Below are positions 1-7,482 of a stretch of 20,521 nucleotides of DNA, one piece after another. The position numbers and the translations under genes were made by a program. The stretch covers positions 1-20,521 of the forward strand of contig DASXTB010000210.1 in assembly GCA_036505615.1 (NCBI GenBank), read 5' to 3'. Numbering within the stretch: the stretch's first letter is position 1; each line of letters begins with the position of its first letter. This DNA comes from DASXTB01 sp036505615 (lineage in GTDB: Bacteria; Acidobacteriota; UBA6911; JACQSX01). The notes below the pieces were generated by a model, which was given only the letters and a program-made list of their open reading frames with translations, ran no database searches and had not been told where the DNA came from.

Positions 1-377
1 ACTAAACTTCAACTAATCTGGACGGCATAATGACTGCAATCAAGGAGACCTGGACACGACGGCGGGAAAAAACCCGTCCAATAGCGAGCAAAAATGATAG
101 CTCCGATCAAAAATGTCAGTTAATTTGGACAGCAGTGACGAGCACGTCAACGTCCACGACTATGGCCAATCGAATCGTGAGCGATTGTGTATTTCGTCTG
201 CGTAGGCGCGGACGTAATCGTGATCGTGAACGTGGTCGTGATCGGCTTTTATTGGGTTGCGGCTCTGCCGACTCTGCGTCTTTGCGTTCTTGCGCCTTTG
301 CGTTGAGCCTTTACGGAAATCGCCAAGAGTCCGCTTGCTTACGCGCGCGGCTCAGTAAAGGGGTGCAGTGTTCCGGA
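1..377. other. Gene-poor left edge of window
   Basis: I see no convincing gene here. An open frame on the plus strand (30-437) is rich in Arg and Ser/Thr runs because it reads through the 6-bp-period repeat, and I consider it spurious. Apart from that repeat, 276-305 holds a TTTGCG-type tandem repeat (CTTTGCGTTCTTGCGCCTTTGCG). Similar-looking motifs at 14-27 (CTAATCTGGACGGC) and 120-133 (TTAATTTGGACAGC) may be an imperfect direct repeat. Confidence 0.5.
137..250. repeat. 6-bp-period inverted repeat element, copy A
   Basis: Two arms made of ACG/CGT triplets spaced every six bases face each other. The left arm (137-160) reads CACGTCAACGTCCACGAC. The right arm (209-245) repeats CGTGAT, CGTGAA and CGTGGT before GGCTTTTATT. 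About 48 bp of non-repeated DNA separates them. A second element of the same build lies at 7519-7610 and ends in a similar GGCTTTAT. The arms can base-pair imperfectly. The function is unknown. The element lies downstream of the minus-strand membrane-protein gene and no gene covers it. Confidence 0.6.
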
Positions 378-1463
378 CTAAGTCACGGGCACGGCCTGCG
401 GCGCCGTTGGCGGAATTGGCGGCGGCGGGGGCCATAACAGTGCGTTTAAGGCGGGATAGCGAGGCGCCAGGAAATACAATGAATATGACTGAAAGAAGAC
501 CAGTCCCGGCGCATAGACAAAAGAGAGTGTCCACAGCAGTCCTGCAAGCAGGACCAGACACAATAGAATAAATAAGCCGATTGTGAGAGCGTTCCAGGCC
601 AGCGCAAGCATATGTACCGCCCCAAAAATGGCAACTCCGATGATTCCCAGCGGAATCAGTAGCAACAAGACCACGATGACATGGACAATCGCGAACAATA
701 TGGCGCTTCCCACCGCCAGCACGATTTTCAGCAGCACATAGACGGTGTAGGCGCCCTTTTCGGTGTTTATCATGGGAAGAAGCCGCTGCCATCCATCCAG
801 CACTCCGACATTCTGCAGTGCCATGACGGGCACCACGAAATCCTTGGTGAGCACGGCTATTACCGCACTCGTGACAATCAGCAGCAGCGCCACAAGGAAC
901 AGTAACAGTCCTGCGCCGATCAGCAGCGCTAAATGCTGGCGTGGCTGGATGAGAATTCCTCTGCGTTGCGCAAACAAAATCGGCGCCACGATGATCAAGC
1001 CCAGAGTGCCGATCACTACCACGGCAAAGCAGACGGTCCAGAGGAAGTAATGGAGCCCGAGTCCGCGCCAACGCCGCCAGCCTTCAAGCAAGTCGCAGCG
1101 GTCGTAGATCACTGAATCGAGGAGTATAAAGCGATAAACGCTGGCGGCATAAATCCAGGCCAGGCCAAGGGCCAATAAGATGATGATTCCAGCCACAAGC
1201 CAGAGCCAGAGATGCTCGGGAACATGCCAGTCCGAAGCGGCGAGTGAGAACACTGCGCCAGGTCTCCCGCGTCCCCGGATCCGAGCAGGAAAACCGGCAT
1301 TGGACAGGCCTCCACAACTACCGCCTCCTCCAAACTCACCGGTGACCAGGGCCACTATGGCAAGACGCGCCCAGCGGCCGGCGCGAAAGGGCTGGAAGAG
1401 CTGGCGCCTGGTTCGAACAAATGCCGGCGAGATGACATCAACAGCGGATACGGGCAACCGCAC
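378..1463 (-). CDS. Multi-pass inner-membrane protein of unknown function
   Basis: The 361-residue product starts at a GTG. An in-frame stop lies just upstream, so no longer start is possible in this frame, and GGGAG abuts the GTG. The N-terminus is a short amphipathic region (PAFVRTRRQLFQPFRAGRWARL) followed by a Gly-rich stretch. Hydrophobic segments follow at about residues 85-110, 138-163, 179-206, 240-285 (probably two) and 290-315. The tail is proline-rich (PPPPPIPP). The DFVVPVMALQ...GW segment near 208-225 recalls membrane proteins annotated as glycerophosphodiester phosphodiesterase membrane-domain-like, but this is recall, not a search. No catalytic motif is visible. It is likely monocistronic: nothing is close on the same strand. 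Being a bona fide gene is well supported; its role is unknown. Confidence 0.8.
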   Translation of the reverse strand: MRLPVSAVDVISPAFVRTRRQLFQPFRAGRWARLAIVALVTGEFGGGGSCGGLSNAGFPARIRGRGRPGAVFSLAASDWHVPEHLWLWLVAGIIILLALGLAWIYAASVYRFILLDSVIYDRCDLLEGWRRWRGLGLHYFLWTVCFAVVVIGTLGLIIVAPILFAQRRGILIQPRQHLALLIGAGLLLFLVALLLIVTSAVIAVLTKDFVVPVMALQNVGVLDGWQRLLPMINTEKGAYTVYVLLKIVLAVGSAILFAIVHVIVVLLLLIPLGIIGVAIFGAVHMLALAWNALTIGLFILLCLVLLAGLLWTLSFVYAPGLVFFQSYSLYFLAPRYPALNALLWPPPPPIPPTAPQAVPVT

Positions 1464-2084
1464 CTCCCTGTCTTTTCGGCATCACTGTATCTGCATCCCG
1501 CTGATGGTTTCAATGCAAAATGTGGCTCCTCGACGTGTAGAGGCGATCAGATGGAGCCCTAGCCCATCCCGCTTGGCGGGACCGGCGATAGCTTCTGGCC
1601 AGGGGCGCACCGTAGCAGAGCCGTGGGATCAGGGTCATTCTTTCATTCGAAGCCCGAATCCCGGATTACTCACAAATTTGTTGCTTTAAGGTGCGGATGC
1701 TGTTGCCGTCCCGCCTGGCGGGACGGCCCGAAAATAGCCCAGCACTTCAGTGCTGGGATTGCGGGTTAACGCCAGTCACATCAACCCAACGGAGTCCCGT
1801 AGGGACGGCTGATTCGGTCGTCCCTACGCGACTGCTATCCAAACAGAGCGTGGTGGCCTCCGATTCCCAGCAGTAAACTGCTGGGCTATTATCACGCCGT
1901 CCCGCCAGGCGGGACGGAAACTGTCCACGATTCTCCAACACGAAAAATTCGTGAATAATCCGGGGAAGGGGCGGGCGACAGCAATCTCTAAGATTTTTTC
2001 TCGCAAAAATCTCAATCCTGTCATACAGATTGTCTTCGGCACCCACTAATAGTTTGAACGAGCCGAAAACAACGCTCCGCGCCG
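1464..2084. other. Intergenic region between divergent genes, with a large palindromic element
   Basis: About 620 bp separate the divergent membrane-protein gene and sigma-factor operon. The centre is filled by the nested palindromic element at 1660-1964. I see no gene: the minus-strand frames over 1747-2250 are low-complexity readings of the repeat and of sequence opposite the sigma gene. Promoters for both flanking genes must lie here, but I cannot point to a convincing -35/-10 pair. Confidence 0.5.
1660..1964. repeat. Composite nested inverted-repeat (MITE/BIME-like) element
   Basis: The whole 305 bp is mirror-organised. Outer arms at 1660-1679 (CCCGGATTACTCACAAATTT) and 1945-1964 match as inverted repeats at about 18 of 20 bases. 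Inside are paired hairpins: CCGTCCCGCC/GGCGGGACGG at 1705-1727 and again at 1897-1917; CCCAGCACT/AGTGCTGGG at 1738-1757 mirrored by CCCAGCAGT/ACTGCTGGG at 1866-1885; and GTCCC-GTA-GGGAC at 1794-1806 mirrored at 1820-1833. No protein is encoded, so if mobile it would be moved in trans. The same hairpin types recur at 3464-3558 and 3963-4106. Confidence 0.7.
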
Positions 2085-2645
2085 ATGGACACTTCAGGGC
2101 TTGAGGCCCAGTTGGAGGCATGTCACAAAGAAAGCTACGGCTGGGCGCTGAGTTGTTGTTCAGGAAATCCGGAAGAAACGGAAGACGTTCTTCAGGCCGT
2201 GTACTTGAAGATCCTGGAACGAAAGGCGCGGTTCGACGGAAGATCGACATTCAAAACGTGGTTCTTTTCCGTAATTCGAAAAACTGTGGCGGAGCGCCGC
2301 CGCCGGCGCCTGTTTCAATCGCTGATGCTGGCCAGGCATCTGCGAAGAACGGGCAATCGAGCGCAGTGCCAGGATTCCGACGAGAATATCTTCAGCTTGC
2401 AGTTTCAGGCGGCAGTCCGTCGGGCGCTGGCCGCTCTGCCAAGGAGGCAGCGGGAGGCGCTGCAACTGGTCTTTTACCACGACCTGAGCCTGGCAGAGAC
2501 CGCCAAGGTGATGGGAATCTCTGTAGGATCGGCTCGCACTCACTACCAGCGCGGGAAAAGGCGGCTGCGCCAGTGGCTGGAGCGCTCGAGGGGGTTCAAT
2601 GAATCGAGATTGGGAAGACGACAGAATCAGACAACTGTTCCGTGA
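2085..2645 (+). CDS. ECF-type RNA polymerase sigma factor (sigma-70 family)
   Basis: This 186-residue protein has the two-domain layout of group IV (ECF) sigma factors. Region 2 spans about residues 8-75: EETEDVLQAVYLKILE resembles region 2.2 (core binding), and STFKTWFFSVIRKTVAERRRRR is the region 2.3-2.4 (-10 recognition) helix. A variable linker follows. Region 4 spans about 108-165: ALAALPRRQREALQLVF, then the helix-turn-helix LSLAETAKVMGISVGSARTHYQRGKRRL. It directs RNA polymerase to a specific regulon, probably an envelope stress or metal response given its neighbours. The start has no strong Shine-Dalgarno. Its 3' end overlaps the next gene by 47 bp, so the two are probably translationally coupled. 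The family call is firm; the regulon is unknown. Confidence 0.9.
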   Translation: MDTSGLEAQLEACHKESYGWALSCCSGNPEETEDVLQAVYLKILERKARFDGRSTFKTWFFSVIRKTVAERRRRRLFQSLMLARHLRRTGNRAQCQDSDENIFSLQFQAAVRRALAALPRRQREALQLVFYHDLSLAETAKVMGISVGSARTHYQRGKRRLRQWLERSRGFNESRLGRRQNQTTVP

Positions 2646-2991
2646 ACTGAGGCGGGAAGACGAGCAGCTTGCCCCGCCCTTTATTCGACACTGGGAATCG
2701 GTCAGGTCTCAAATCGGCGCAAAACGGCGCTTCTTTATGTTTACCACTGCGGCAGCCGCGGCCGCAGTCCTGATTCTGCTCAGCGCTTCAACCCTGATCG
2801 TGCTGCATCATTCTATGCCGCCCCCTGCTCCGCCAAGTTCCTGGAAATCCGCGTGGTCGATCATGCTGTGGCGGCCACCCACGGATTTTTTGTTGCAGAC
2901 TCCGGGCGGAGAACTGCTCCGGACTGTCCCGGCAATCGGCCGCTCATCGGTGCAAGTGCCGGCGCTGGTCTTAGAAAGGAAAACGAGGTGA
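2599..2991 (+). CDS. Small single-pass membrane protein, candidate anti-sigma factor
   Basis: The protein has 130 residues. Residues 1-44 are charged and probably cytoplasmic (DDRIRQLFRELRREDEQLAPPF). One transmembrane helix covers about 46-71 (Ala/Leu/Ile-rich). A proline-rich outer segment (PPPAPPSSW) and about 50 further residues follow. The ATG at 2599 is preceded by a GAGGGGG ribosome-binding site inside the end of the sigma gene. There is no HxxxCxxC zinc motif of ZAS anti-sigma factors. The short cytoplasmic tail plus one helix resembles CnrY-type anti-sigmas more than RsrA/ChrR types. The assignment rests on position (overlapping the sigma gene) and topology, not on recognisable sequence similarity. 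Confidence 0.65.
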   Translation: MNRDWEDDRIRQLFRELRREDEQLAPPFIRHWESVRSQIGAKRRFFMFTTAAAAAAVLILLSASTLIVLHHSMPPPAPPSSWKSAWSIMLWRPPTDFLLQTPGGELLRTVPAIGRSSVQVPALVLERKTR

Positions 2992-2998
2992 CAGGATC

Positions 2999-3439
2999 AT
3001 GAAACTGAAAATCAATGCTGTTTATATTTGCCTGATGCTTGCCGTTGCATCCCTCTTAGCGCAACAGCCGGGCGATCCGATCGGCGAAAACTTGTTCCCG
3101 CCGGAACTGCTGATGCAGTACCAGAGGGAGATCGCGTTGAGTGAAGCTCAAAAGAACGCGATTAAGGCGGAACTCCTAAAAGCCCAGTCGCGGTTTACCG
3201 AGATGCAATGGCAGCTCCAGGGCGAAGTAGAAGCCATGGCTTCGCTGGTCAAACAGGCGCGCCTCGATGAGCAGCAGGTCCTGGCTCAGTTGGACAAGGT
3301 GCTGAACCTGGAGCGCGAGATCAAGCGCACCCAACTGGGGCTGGTCATCCGCATCAAGAACAACCTCACTGCGGAGCAGCAAGCGAAGCTCTTGGAGATA
3401 AAAAACAAGCTCGAGTTCAAAAACAAGCTCTCGAAATGA
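2999..3439 (+). CDS. Spy/CpxP-like periplasmic protein, candidate sensor of the sigma operon
   Basis: The product is 146 residues, with a signal peptide at 1-21 (MKLKINAVYICLMLAVASLLA) and an all-helical mature part. Two LTxxQ-type motifs, ALSEAQ near 46-51 and LTAEQQAKL near 123-131, flank a long charged helical hairpin (about 52-115). This is the signature layout of the Spy/CpxP/heavy-metal-resistance fold. Family members act as periplasmic chaperones or as metal or envelope-stress sensors. The CnrX sensor of nickel/cobalt resistance belongs to the same fold class and works with an anti-sigma and an ECF sigma. The gene starts 7 bp after the preceding stop with AGGA just upstream, so all three genes form one operon. 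No His- or Met-rich metal site is evident, so metal sensing is unproven. Confidence 0.75.
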   Translation: MKLKINAVYICLMLAVASLLAQQPGDPIGENLFPPELLMQYQREIALSEAQKNAIKAELLKAQSRFTEMQWQLQGEVEAMASLVKQARLDEQQVLAQLDKVLNLEREIKRTQLGLVIRIKNNLTAEQQAKLLEIKNKLEFKNKLSK

Positions 3440-3463
3440 GCATTTCCTGGCCGCGCTTCGCAG

Positions 3464-3558
3464 GCTAGCTGTCCCGGAGGGACAGCCGATAATAGCCCAG
3501 CGATTCATCGCTGGGTTTAGAAAGCTTCACAGCAAGAAGTCCCGTAGGGACGGCTGAT
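3464..3558. repeat. Palindromic repeat module, copy 1
   Basis: The 95-bp unit has three hairpins in a row: CTGTCCC-GGA-GGGACAG, CCCAGCGAT-TC-ATCGCTGGG and GTCCC-GTA-GGGAC. It is 93 of 95 bases identical to 3963-4057 by direct comparison. It begins about 25 bp after the stop of the Spy-like gene, so the first hairpins may also serve as a 3' end structure for the sigma operon. Confidence 0.75.
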
Positions 3559-3962
3559 GAGCCGAAGGCTGATCGCTGCTGGCCATCAGCAAGCAGATTC
3601 CAGTTCTTCCAGCAAAATCCTATTAGCTCGTTTGAGACTATCCCGGCCGCGCCGCCGTGACAGGCATCTATACCGCAACCAAGGACCGATCACGTTTGCT
3701 ATCACGCCCCCTACAGTAGCATCGCCGCAACCAAATCAAAAGCTGATGTCGGCTGCGTGCACGAAGCCGTGAATCCGCAACAGGAACGTAATAAGCCAGC
3801 GGTCAAACCCGAAGGGATTTACAGAGGATAGCCGGCGGCAGGACCCACATCAGCGGGGACGGTGCCAGTTTGGCACACCATAAACGTCCGCCGCTGCAAG
3901 CGCCGTCTGCAGTTTGGAAATTTTACGACCTTTGATTGCGTGTCCGAGCGCGCCTCCGTCCA

Positions 3963-4106
3963 GCTAGCTGTCCCGGAGGGACAGTCGATAATAGCCCAGC
4001 GATTCATCGCTGGGTTTAGGAAGCTTCACAGCAAGAAGTCCCGTAGGGACGGCTGATTTGGATTGCCAGCCAGGAATTTCAGTCGTCCCTATGGGACTCC
4101 TATTCT
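3963..4106. repeat. Palindromic repeat module, copy 2 with mirrored extension
   Basis: The first 95 bp repeat the module of 3464-3558 with two substitutions (3984, and one in the TTTAGGAAG stretch). It then continues into a mirror half (CAGTCGTCCCTATGGGACTCC near 4080-4100), so this copy is closer to the full symmetric element seen at 1660-1964. Confidence 0.7.
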
Positions 4107-4158
4107 TTGGCGGCTGGACGTGGGAGAGCTAACATGGCCGGGCGTTGGGAGAGCTAAC

Positions 4159-4192
4159 AAAAAAGGCCCCAAAACTATCCTATTTTGGGGCC
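4159..4192 (-). terminator. Rho-independent terminator (minus strand)
   Basis: A perfect 10-bp stem, GGCCCCAAAA (4165-4174) with TTTTGGGGCC (4183-4192), surrounds an 8-base loop. On the minus strand it is followed by six T (A run at 4159-4164). There is no T run on the plus strand, so it acts on minus-strand transcripts: either the protease mRNA ending at 4402 or a short RNA started nearer (see 4159-4232). Confidence 0.8.
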
Positions 4193-4232
4193 CCTGTACG
4201 AACAATCTACCTCGTGCTGTAGCGGCACGAGT
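4159..4232 (-). ncRNA. Candidate small RNA ending at the terminator
   Basis: On the minus strand, a TAATAT -10-like box (4241-4236) predicts a start near 4229-4232. The RNA would open with the hairpin CTCGTGC/GCACGAG (4231-4211, 7-base loop), continue with a short linker and end in the strong terminator, about 70-75 nt in total. A TGTGA-N6-TCACA palindrome is centred at 4270.5, close to -41 from that start, which is the class II position for a CRP-type activator. No -35 box is evident, as expected for an activated promoter. This is prediction only; the structure could instead be the 3' UTR of the protease gene. Confidence 0.35.
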
Positions 4233-4262
4233 GACATATTAATGACGTTTCTAGCCTTAAAG

Positions 4263-4330
4263 TGTGACCAGGCTCACATCCTATTCAAAATAAATGATCC
4301 AAATCACGTTTCACACAGTGATCCAAATCA
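4263..4330. promoter_or_regulatory. Cluster of three CRP/FNR-family-like palindromes
   Basis: TGTGACCAGGCTCACA (4263-4278) is a perfect TGTGA-N6-TCACA match to the CRP consensus. TGATCCAAATCA occurs twice, at 4295-4306 and 4319-4330, the second followed by CATTTTGA. Each is a TGAT-N4-ATCA palindrome of the CRP/FNR class. No plus-strand gene follows, so the sites would serve a minus-strand promoter reading toward 4159. Binding by such a regulator is inferred from motif match only. Confidence 0.5.
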
Positions 4331-4401
4331 CATTTTGAGTGGCTCATCCCCAAACCGTTGAGAGCTGATGGCTGAGAGCTTAGAGCTGCTTGCTTAGCGC
4401 G

Positions 4402-7400
4402 TTACTTCAAATCCGCCTTCTTGACAACATCTGCAGGCACCGCGGAGAGGAAGTCGAGCCGCAAATTTCCAAACAGCTCCTGCGCCAAAATGCCGATGTC
4501 CGACTTAATGACAATGTATCCGCCGATCTGCGATCCTACGGAAGGAATAAATTCATTTACCAGTTGAGATATTCTTCGGCCCGCCTGCAGCACCAGGGAC
4601 GTTCTATTGACCTGGCCCTGCGCTGTAAAAACTTCCAGTGTTACGTTGGCCGCCACCGAATTTGGATTGTACAAAGCTATTCCCGTAAAGTAGCCGCCTC
4701 CGTTAGCCACGTGGCTGAAAATCGCCTCTGTCGCCAGATCCGCCTGCAGCGGCAAATCGGCGGCAAATCTCACGTCGGGGGAAGCATCGCCAAATAGCAC
4801 ATCCGCCACCACTCCGGCAGAGTCGGCGTTCAATTCAATGGAGCCGGACTGAGCCGCCGTGGTACGCGCATCTCCCAGGCCAAACATTTCTGCGACGGTC
4901 AATTGCGCCGAGCTCAAGGGATCTAACTTCTTGGTGAAGGAAGTGCCGATAGGCTGATGGCTTTCGTTGAAAGCCTGCCCGTTGACAGTGACCGCCGCGC
5001 CGCTGGTATTGACGATATTCAGGCTGGTAAAGAACGATTGTCCGCCGCCGCTGCCGTGCGCCAGCTGCGCCGAGTAGAATTTGCCCGACAAGGCAGGCGT
5101 TATGGCCGACAATCCTATGCTTTCCCCGGCCCGAACCAGTTCAAAAGCAGCCACTCCGCCACCGATGGCCTGAACAGAAATATATCCGCCCGATTTTGGA
5201 AAGCTCGCATCTTTGAAAATATTGCTGACACGGTCGAATAGCGAACCAGCCGGTGCAAGCTTGATTTGCACTTGTGAAAGCTTCGACCCGGCCGGCGAGT
5301 AAAGTGTAAGCAGGACGCGCACCAAAATATCATTCGGATTGACGATGCTGATCTGCGTTTGAGCATCCTTCCCCTGGAAAGTTCCGGAACCTTCAAATAC
5401 TCGCGTCAGGTAGGAATGCGTGCTGACCTCGCTGAATGTCGTGGAGCCGTCCAGCCAGCGCCCGTCGAAGCTTCCGATTTGATAAAAGCTGCTGATGGTA
5501 TCGCTGTCCGCCTGCAGCTTAATCCAGCCACTGGGTACTTCGGTACCGGCAGTCCCAAGCAAGGTGTTCACCAATGCCGCCAGTTGTGACGTGCCTGGAA
5601 TGCTGCGCTGGACAGTGGCAAAAGAATTCGCATTTCCATCGTATGCGGTGAGCTTTACGTTGGCGGTGGTCGCGCCTGAGTTGCTGATGGCAATGCCGGT
5701 GAAGAACTCGCGCGTCTGCTGCGAAAAGGGATACACCAGTGTTCTCTGCTTGGGAAGAGTGCCTGTGCCGCTTTGGAAAAACAAATCCTTGCCGGCAAGA
5801 TTGATCGAGTCGGTAAACACCTGGGCAATCCCAGTGGTATTGCCATAGGTCAGTACGGGATTCTGTGACAGATCAACTTGTTGCGCAGCCGCTCCTCCAC
5901 CCGGGCTTACTCCAACGACAGCAACCAGCGCCTCCTGGTCTCCCCGGGTGACCTTCAAGTTTCCGTATTTCATTTTTATGTCGCCGTTGGCAAACAATGT
6001 GACGCTGAATTGGTTTCCGTCGCTCGCAGTCAAGGTGGTGCTCTGTGAAAACTCAGGAACATTCATCCAGGTAAAGGTCACGCTGTTGTCGCGCTGCGTG
6101 AACATGACTTCTCCACCCTGATCTGGGTTTAGATCGGTAAACAACGCGCCAATCCTTGGAGGTCCGGAGACAAGGCGCGGCAAATCGCGCTCGTTGGACG
6201 CAAACTCCCCTCGGCCAAAAGTTAGATTGCCATCGGAATTTACAAATACTCTGTCATAAGTCTGTCCAAAGAAGGGGAACTTAAAGCCGTTGGGAAAAAC
6301 AAATGGCACAGCACTGTCGTCGTGCAGGGTCGGTAAATTGTTAGGGATTTCGTTTGCGATCATGACGAGGTTTTCCACTTTTCCATCGGCCCCAACCGTA
6401 ATCACAACCTTGTCGTCCGGATTGTCCAGGTCCGGATCACCTGACTCCCCGCTCCCGTTGAAAAAATCCCGCGGAAAATCTGTAAATCGATTCTCAAAGG
6501 GCAGAGAACCCTTCTCATCGTCTGAAAATCCGGATCCTCCCGTGAACTGATCAAAAAGGGGTTCAATGAACAAATAATAATCGCCCGGTTTGACCCCCTG
6601 GAATTTAAACTCTCCGGTATTTCGAAGAAAATAATCAGAAAGCGTCGAATAAATGCGCACCTGGCCCGCTGCGGGGCTGTAATCGGCCGCGCGCAAAACT
6701 ACGTTGGCGGCGGGAAGGGGATCGCCGCTGGCACGCTTCACAAAACCACCGATCGTGCCGGTACCCGCTAGGCTGACCGGATAGAGATTCGATAGTTCCA
6801 GAATGTCGTCATCCTGCGGGTCTGTAGGCGCTCCATTGAAAAGAATAGGAAACATTATGGGAATGAAGCGCCGCCCGCCAGGCACGAAGTTGCCTGGCTC
6901 TAAGCCGGTAAATTCAATTCCGGCCTGCGTGTGATCCAGTCCGATCAGGTGGCCGAACTCGTGCAGCATCACAGTTCCCAAAAAAGAGGTGTTGGAACCA
7001 GAAGTCCCATTGATTACAGCAAAACCCTGCAAGATAGTATTGGTCTTTGCATCAAGCATGGTCTGGGTGGTAAAACCGAGCACGTTTCTGCTGGAACCGG
7101 CGCCGAGCAGCAGATCAGTGATCCCGCCGTCCTTGTCTAAAATCACCGGCGTCACATTGTCAGGTAGACTCTTGAAGAAGGCGGAGACGTTGCTCTTTGT
7201 CACATCGATGTCCAGCAGGCCATCGTATTGGAAGGAAATGTTGACGCTGGGCACATCGTGCCATGTTTTGAGAATCGACGCAACGAAGTCCACTGCTCCC
7301 TGTTCGCTGAGCGAAGCATTCAGGCCGCCCCGATCCACCTTGTAATGGACCGGCTGGCTGGGATCCCATCGAAAGGGTCCGCTTCCGTTCGAATTCACGA

Positions 7401-7482
7401 TTATCGGGCCGCCGGCCAACGCGGCGGCGAAGTTAAGCATGGCTAAGATGAAAAGACAAAATAAGAGGTGCTTCATTTGCAT
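4402..7482 (-). CDS. Large secreted matrixin-like zinc metalloprotease with repeat domains
   Basis: The 1026-residue product has a signal peptide (1-23, cleavage near ALA-GG). The catalytic domain (about 25-237) carries the metzincin zinc motif HEFGHLIGLDH at 174-184, with Glu175 as catalytic base, and a Met-turn candidate (PIMFPI, Met210), then the DDDILELSNLYP end typical of matrixins. Residues 242-310 resemble a carboxypeptidase regulatory-like beta domain (GGFVKRASGDPLPAANVVLRA). Residues 385-545 resemble a NIDO-like domain (GALFTDLNP..GGEVMF..TFTWMNVPEF). The C-terminal part holds four related units of about 100 residues, beginning near the FFTGIAISN, DAQTQISIVN, FFTSLNIVN and YFTGIALYN motifs, probably beta-sandwiches. 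AAGGA lies nine bases before the chosen ATG. It acts outside the cell; the substrate is unknown. No sorting tail is seen. Protease assignment is strong, accessory domain names tentative. Confidence 0.88.
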   Translation of the reverse strand: MQMKHLLFCLFILAMLNFAAALAGGPIIVNSNGSGPFRWDPSQPVHYKVDRGGLNASLSEQGAVDFVASILKTWHDVPSVNISFQYDGLLDIDVTKSNVSAFFKSLPDNVTPVILDKDGGITDLLLGAGSSRNVLGFTTQTMLDAKTNTILQGFAVINGTSGSNTSFLGTVMLHEFGHLIGLDHTQAGIEFTGLEPGNFVPGGRRFIPIMFPILFNGAPTDPQDDDILELSNLYPVSLAGTGTIGGFVKRASGDPLPAANVVLRAADYSPAAGQVRIYSTLSDYFLRNTGEFKFQGVKPGDYYLFIEPLFDQFTGGSGFSDDEKGSLPFENRFTDFPRDFFNGSGESGDPDLDNPDDKVVITVGADGKVENLVMIANEIPNNLPTLHDDSAVPFVFPNGFKFPFFGQTYDRVFVNSDGNLTFGRGEFASNERDLPRLVSGPPRIGALFTDLNPDQGGEVMFTQRDNSVTFTWMNVPEFSQSTTLTASDGNQFSVTLFANGDIKMKYGNLKVTRGDQEALVAVVGVSPGGGAAAQQVDLSQNPVLTYGNTTGIAQVFTDSINLAGKDLFFQSGTGTLPKQRTLVYPFSQQTREFFTGIAISNSGATTANVKLTAYDGNANSFATVQRSIPGTSQLAALVNTLLGTAGTEVPSGWIKLQADSDTISSFYQIGSFDGRWLDGSTTFSEVSTHSYLTRVFEGSGTFQGKDAQTQISIVNPNDILVRVLLTLYSPAGSKLSQVQIKLAPAGSLFDRVSNIFKDASFPKSGGYISVQAIGGGVAAFELVRAGESIGLSAITPALSGKFYSAQLAHGSGGGQSFFTSLNIVNTSGAAVTVNGQAFNESHQPIGTSFTKKLDPLSSAQLTVAEMFGLGDARTTAAQSGSIELNADSAGVVADVLFGDASPDVRFAADLPLQADLATEAIFSHVANGGGYFTGIALYNPNSVAANVTLEVFTAQGQVNRTSLVLQAGRRISQLVNEFIPSVGSQIGGYIVIKSDIGILAQELFGNLRLDFLSAVPADVVKKADLK

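Larger units (their letters stand above)
3440..4401. other. Long gene-free region with repeats, terminator and regulatory palindromes
   Basis: About 960 bp contain no supportable protein gene. Minus-strand frames beginning MNRWAII at 3508 and 4007 are read from the two copies of one repeat. The region holds that repeat twice (3464-3558 and 3963-4106), a GTGCCA-GTT-TGGCAC palindrome (3862-3876), a direct repeat TGGGAGAGCTAACA (4121-4134 and 4146-4159), a minus-strand terminator (4159-4192), CRP/FNR-like palindromes (4263-4330) and an AGCTGATGGCTGAGAGCT repeat (about 4361-4387). The 3559-3960 part shows nothing else I recognise. Confidence 0.55.

Noticed and set aside
30..437. Plus-strand open frame of 135 codons at the left edge
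   Set aside because: Its Arg-rich and Ser/Thr-repeat composition comes from the 6-bp-period repeat, and it runs into the 3' end of the opposite membrane-protein gene.
352..1071. Minus-strand frame of 239 codons overlapping the membrane-protein gene
   Set aside because: It is a shifted reading of the same strand. The alternative frame has clear transmembrane segments, whereas this one is Cys/His/Arg-rich without any domain.
1640..1680. tRNA-like stretch with a TTCGAAGCCCGAATCCCGG sequence
   Set aside because: No cloverleaf arms or acceptor stem can be paired around it; the second half is the outer arm of the palindromic element.
1747..2250. Minus-strand frame of 167 codons opposite the sigma-factor start
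   Set aside because: It is read from the palindromic repeat and from the complement of a convincing sigma factor.
3176..4007. Two minus-strand frames both beginning MNRWAII
   Set aside because: The shared start is encoded by the two copies of the 95-bp repeat. The rest of each frame is unrelated, so they are not a gene family.
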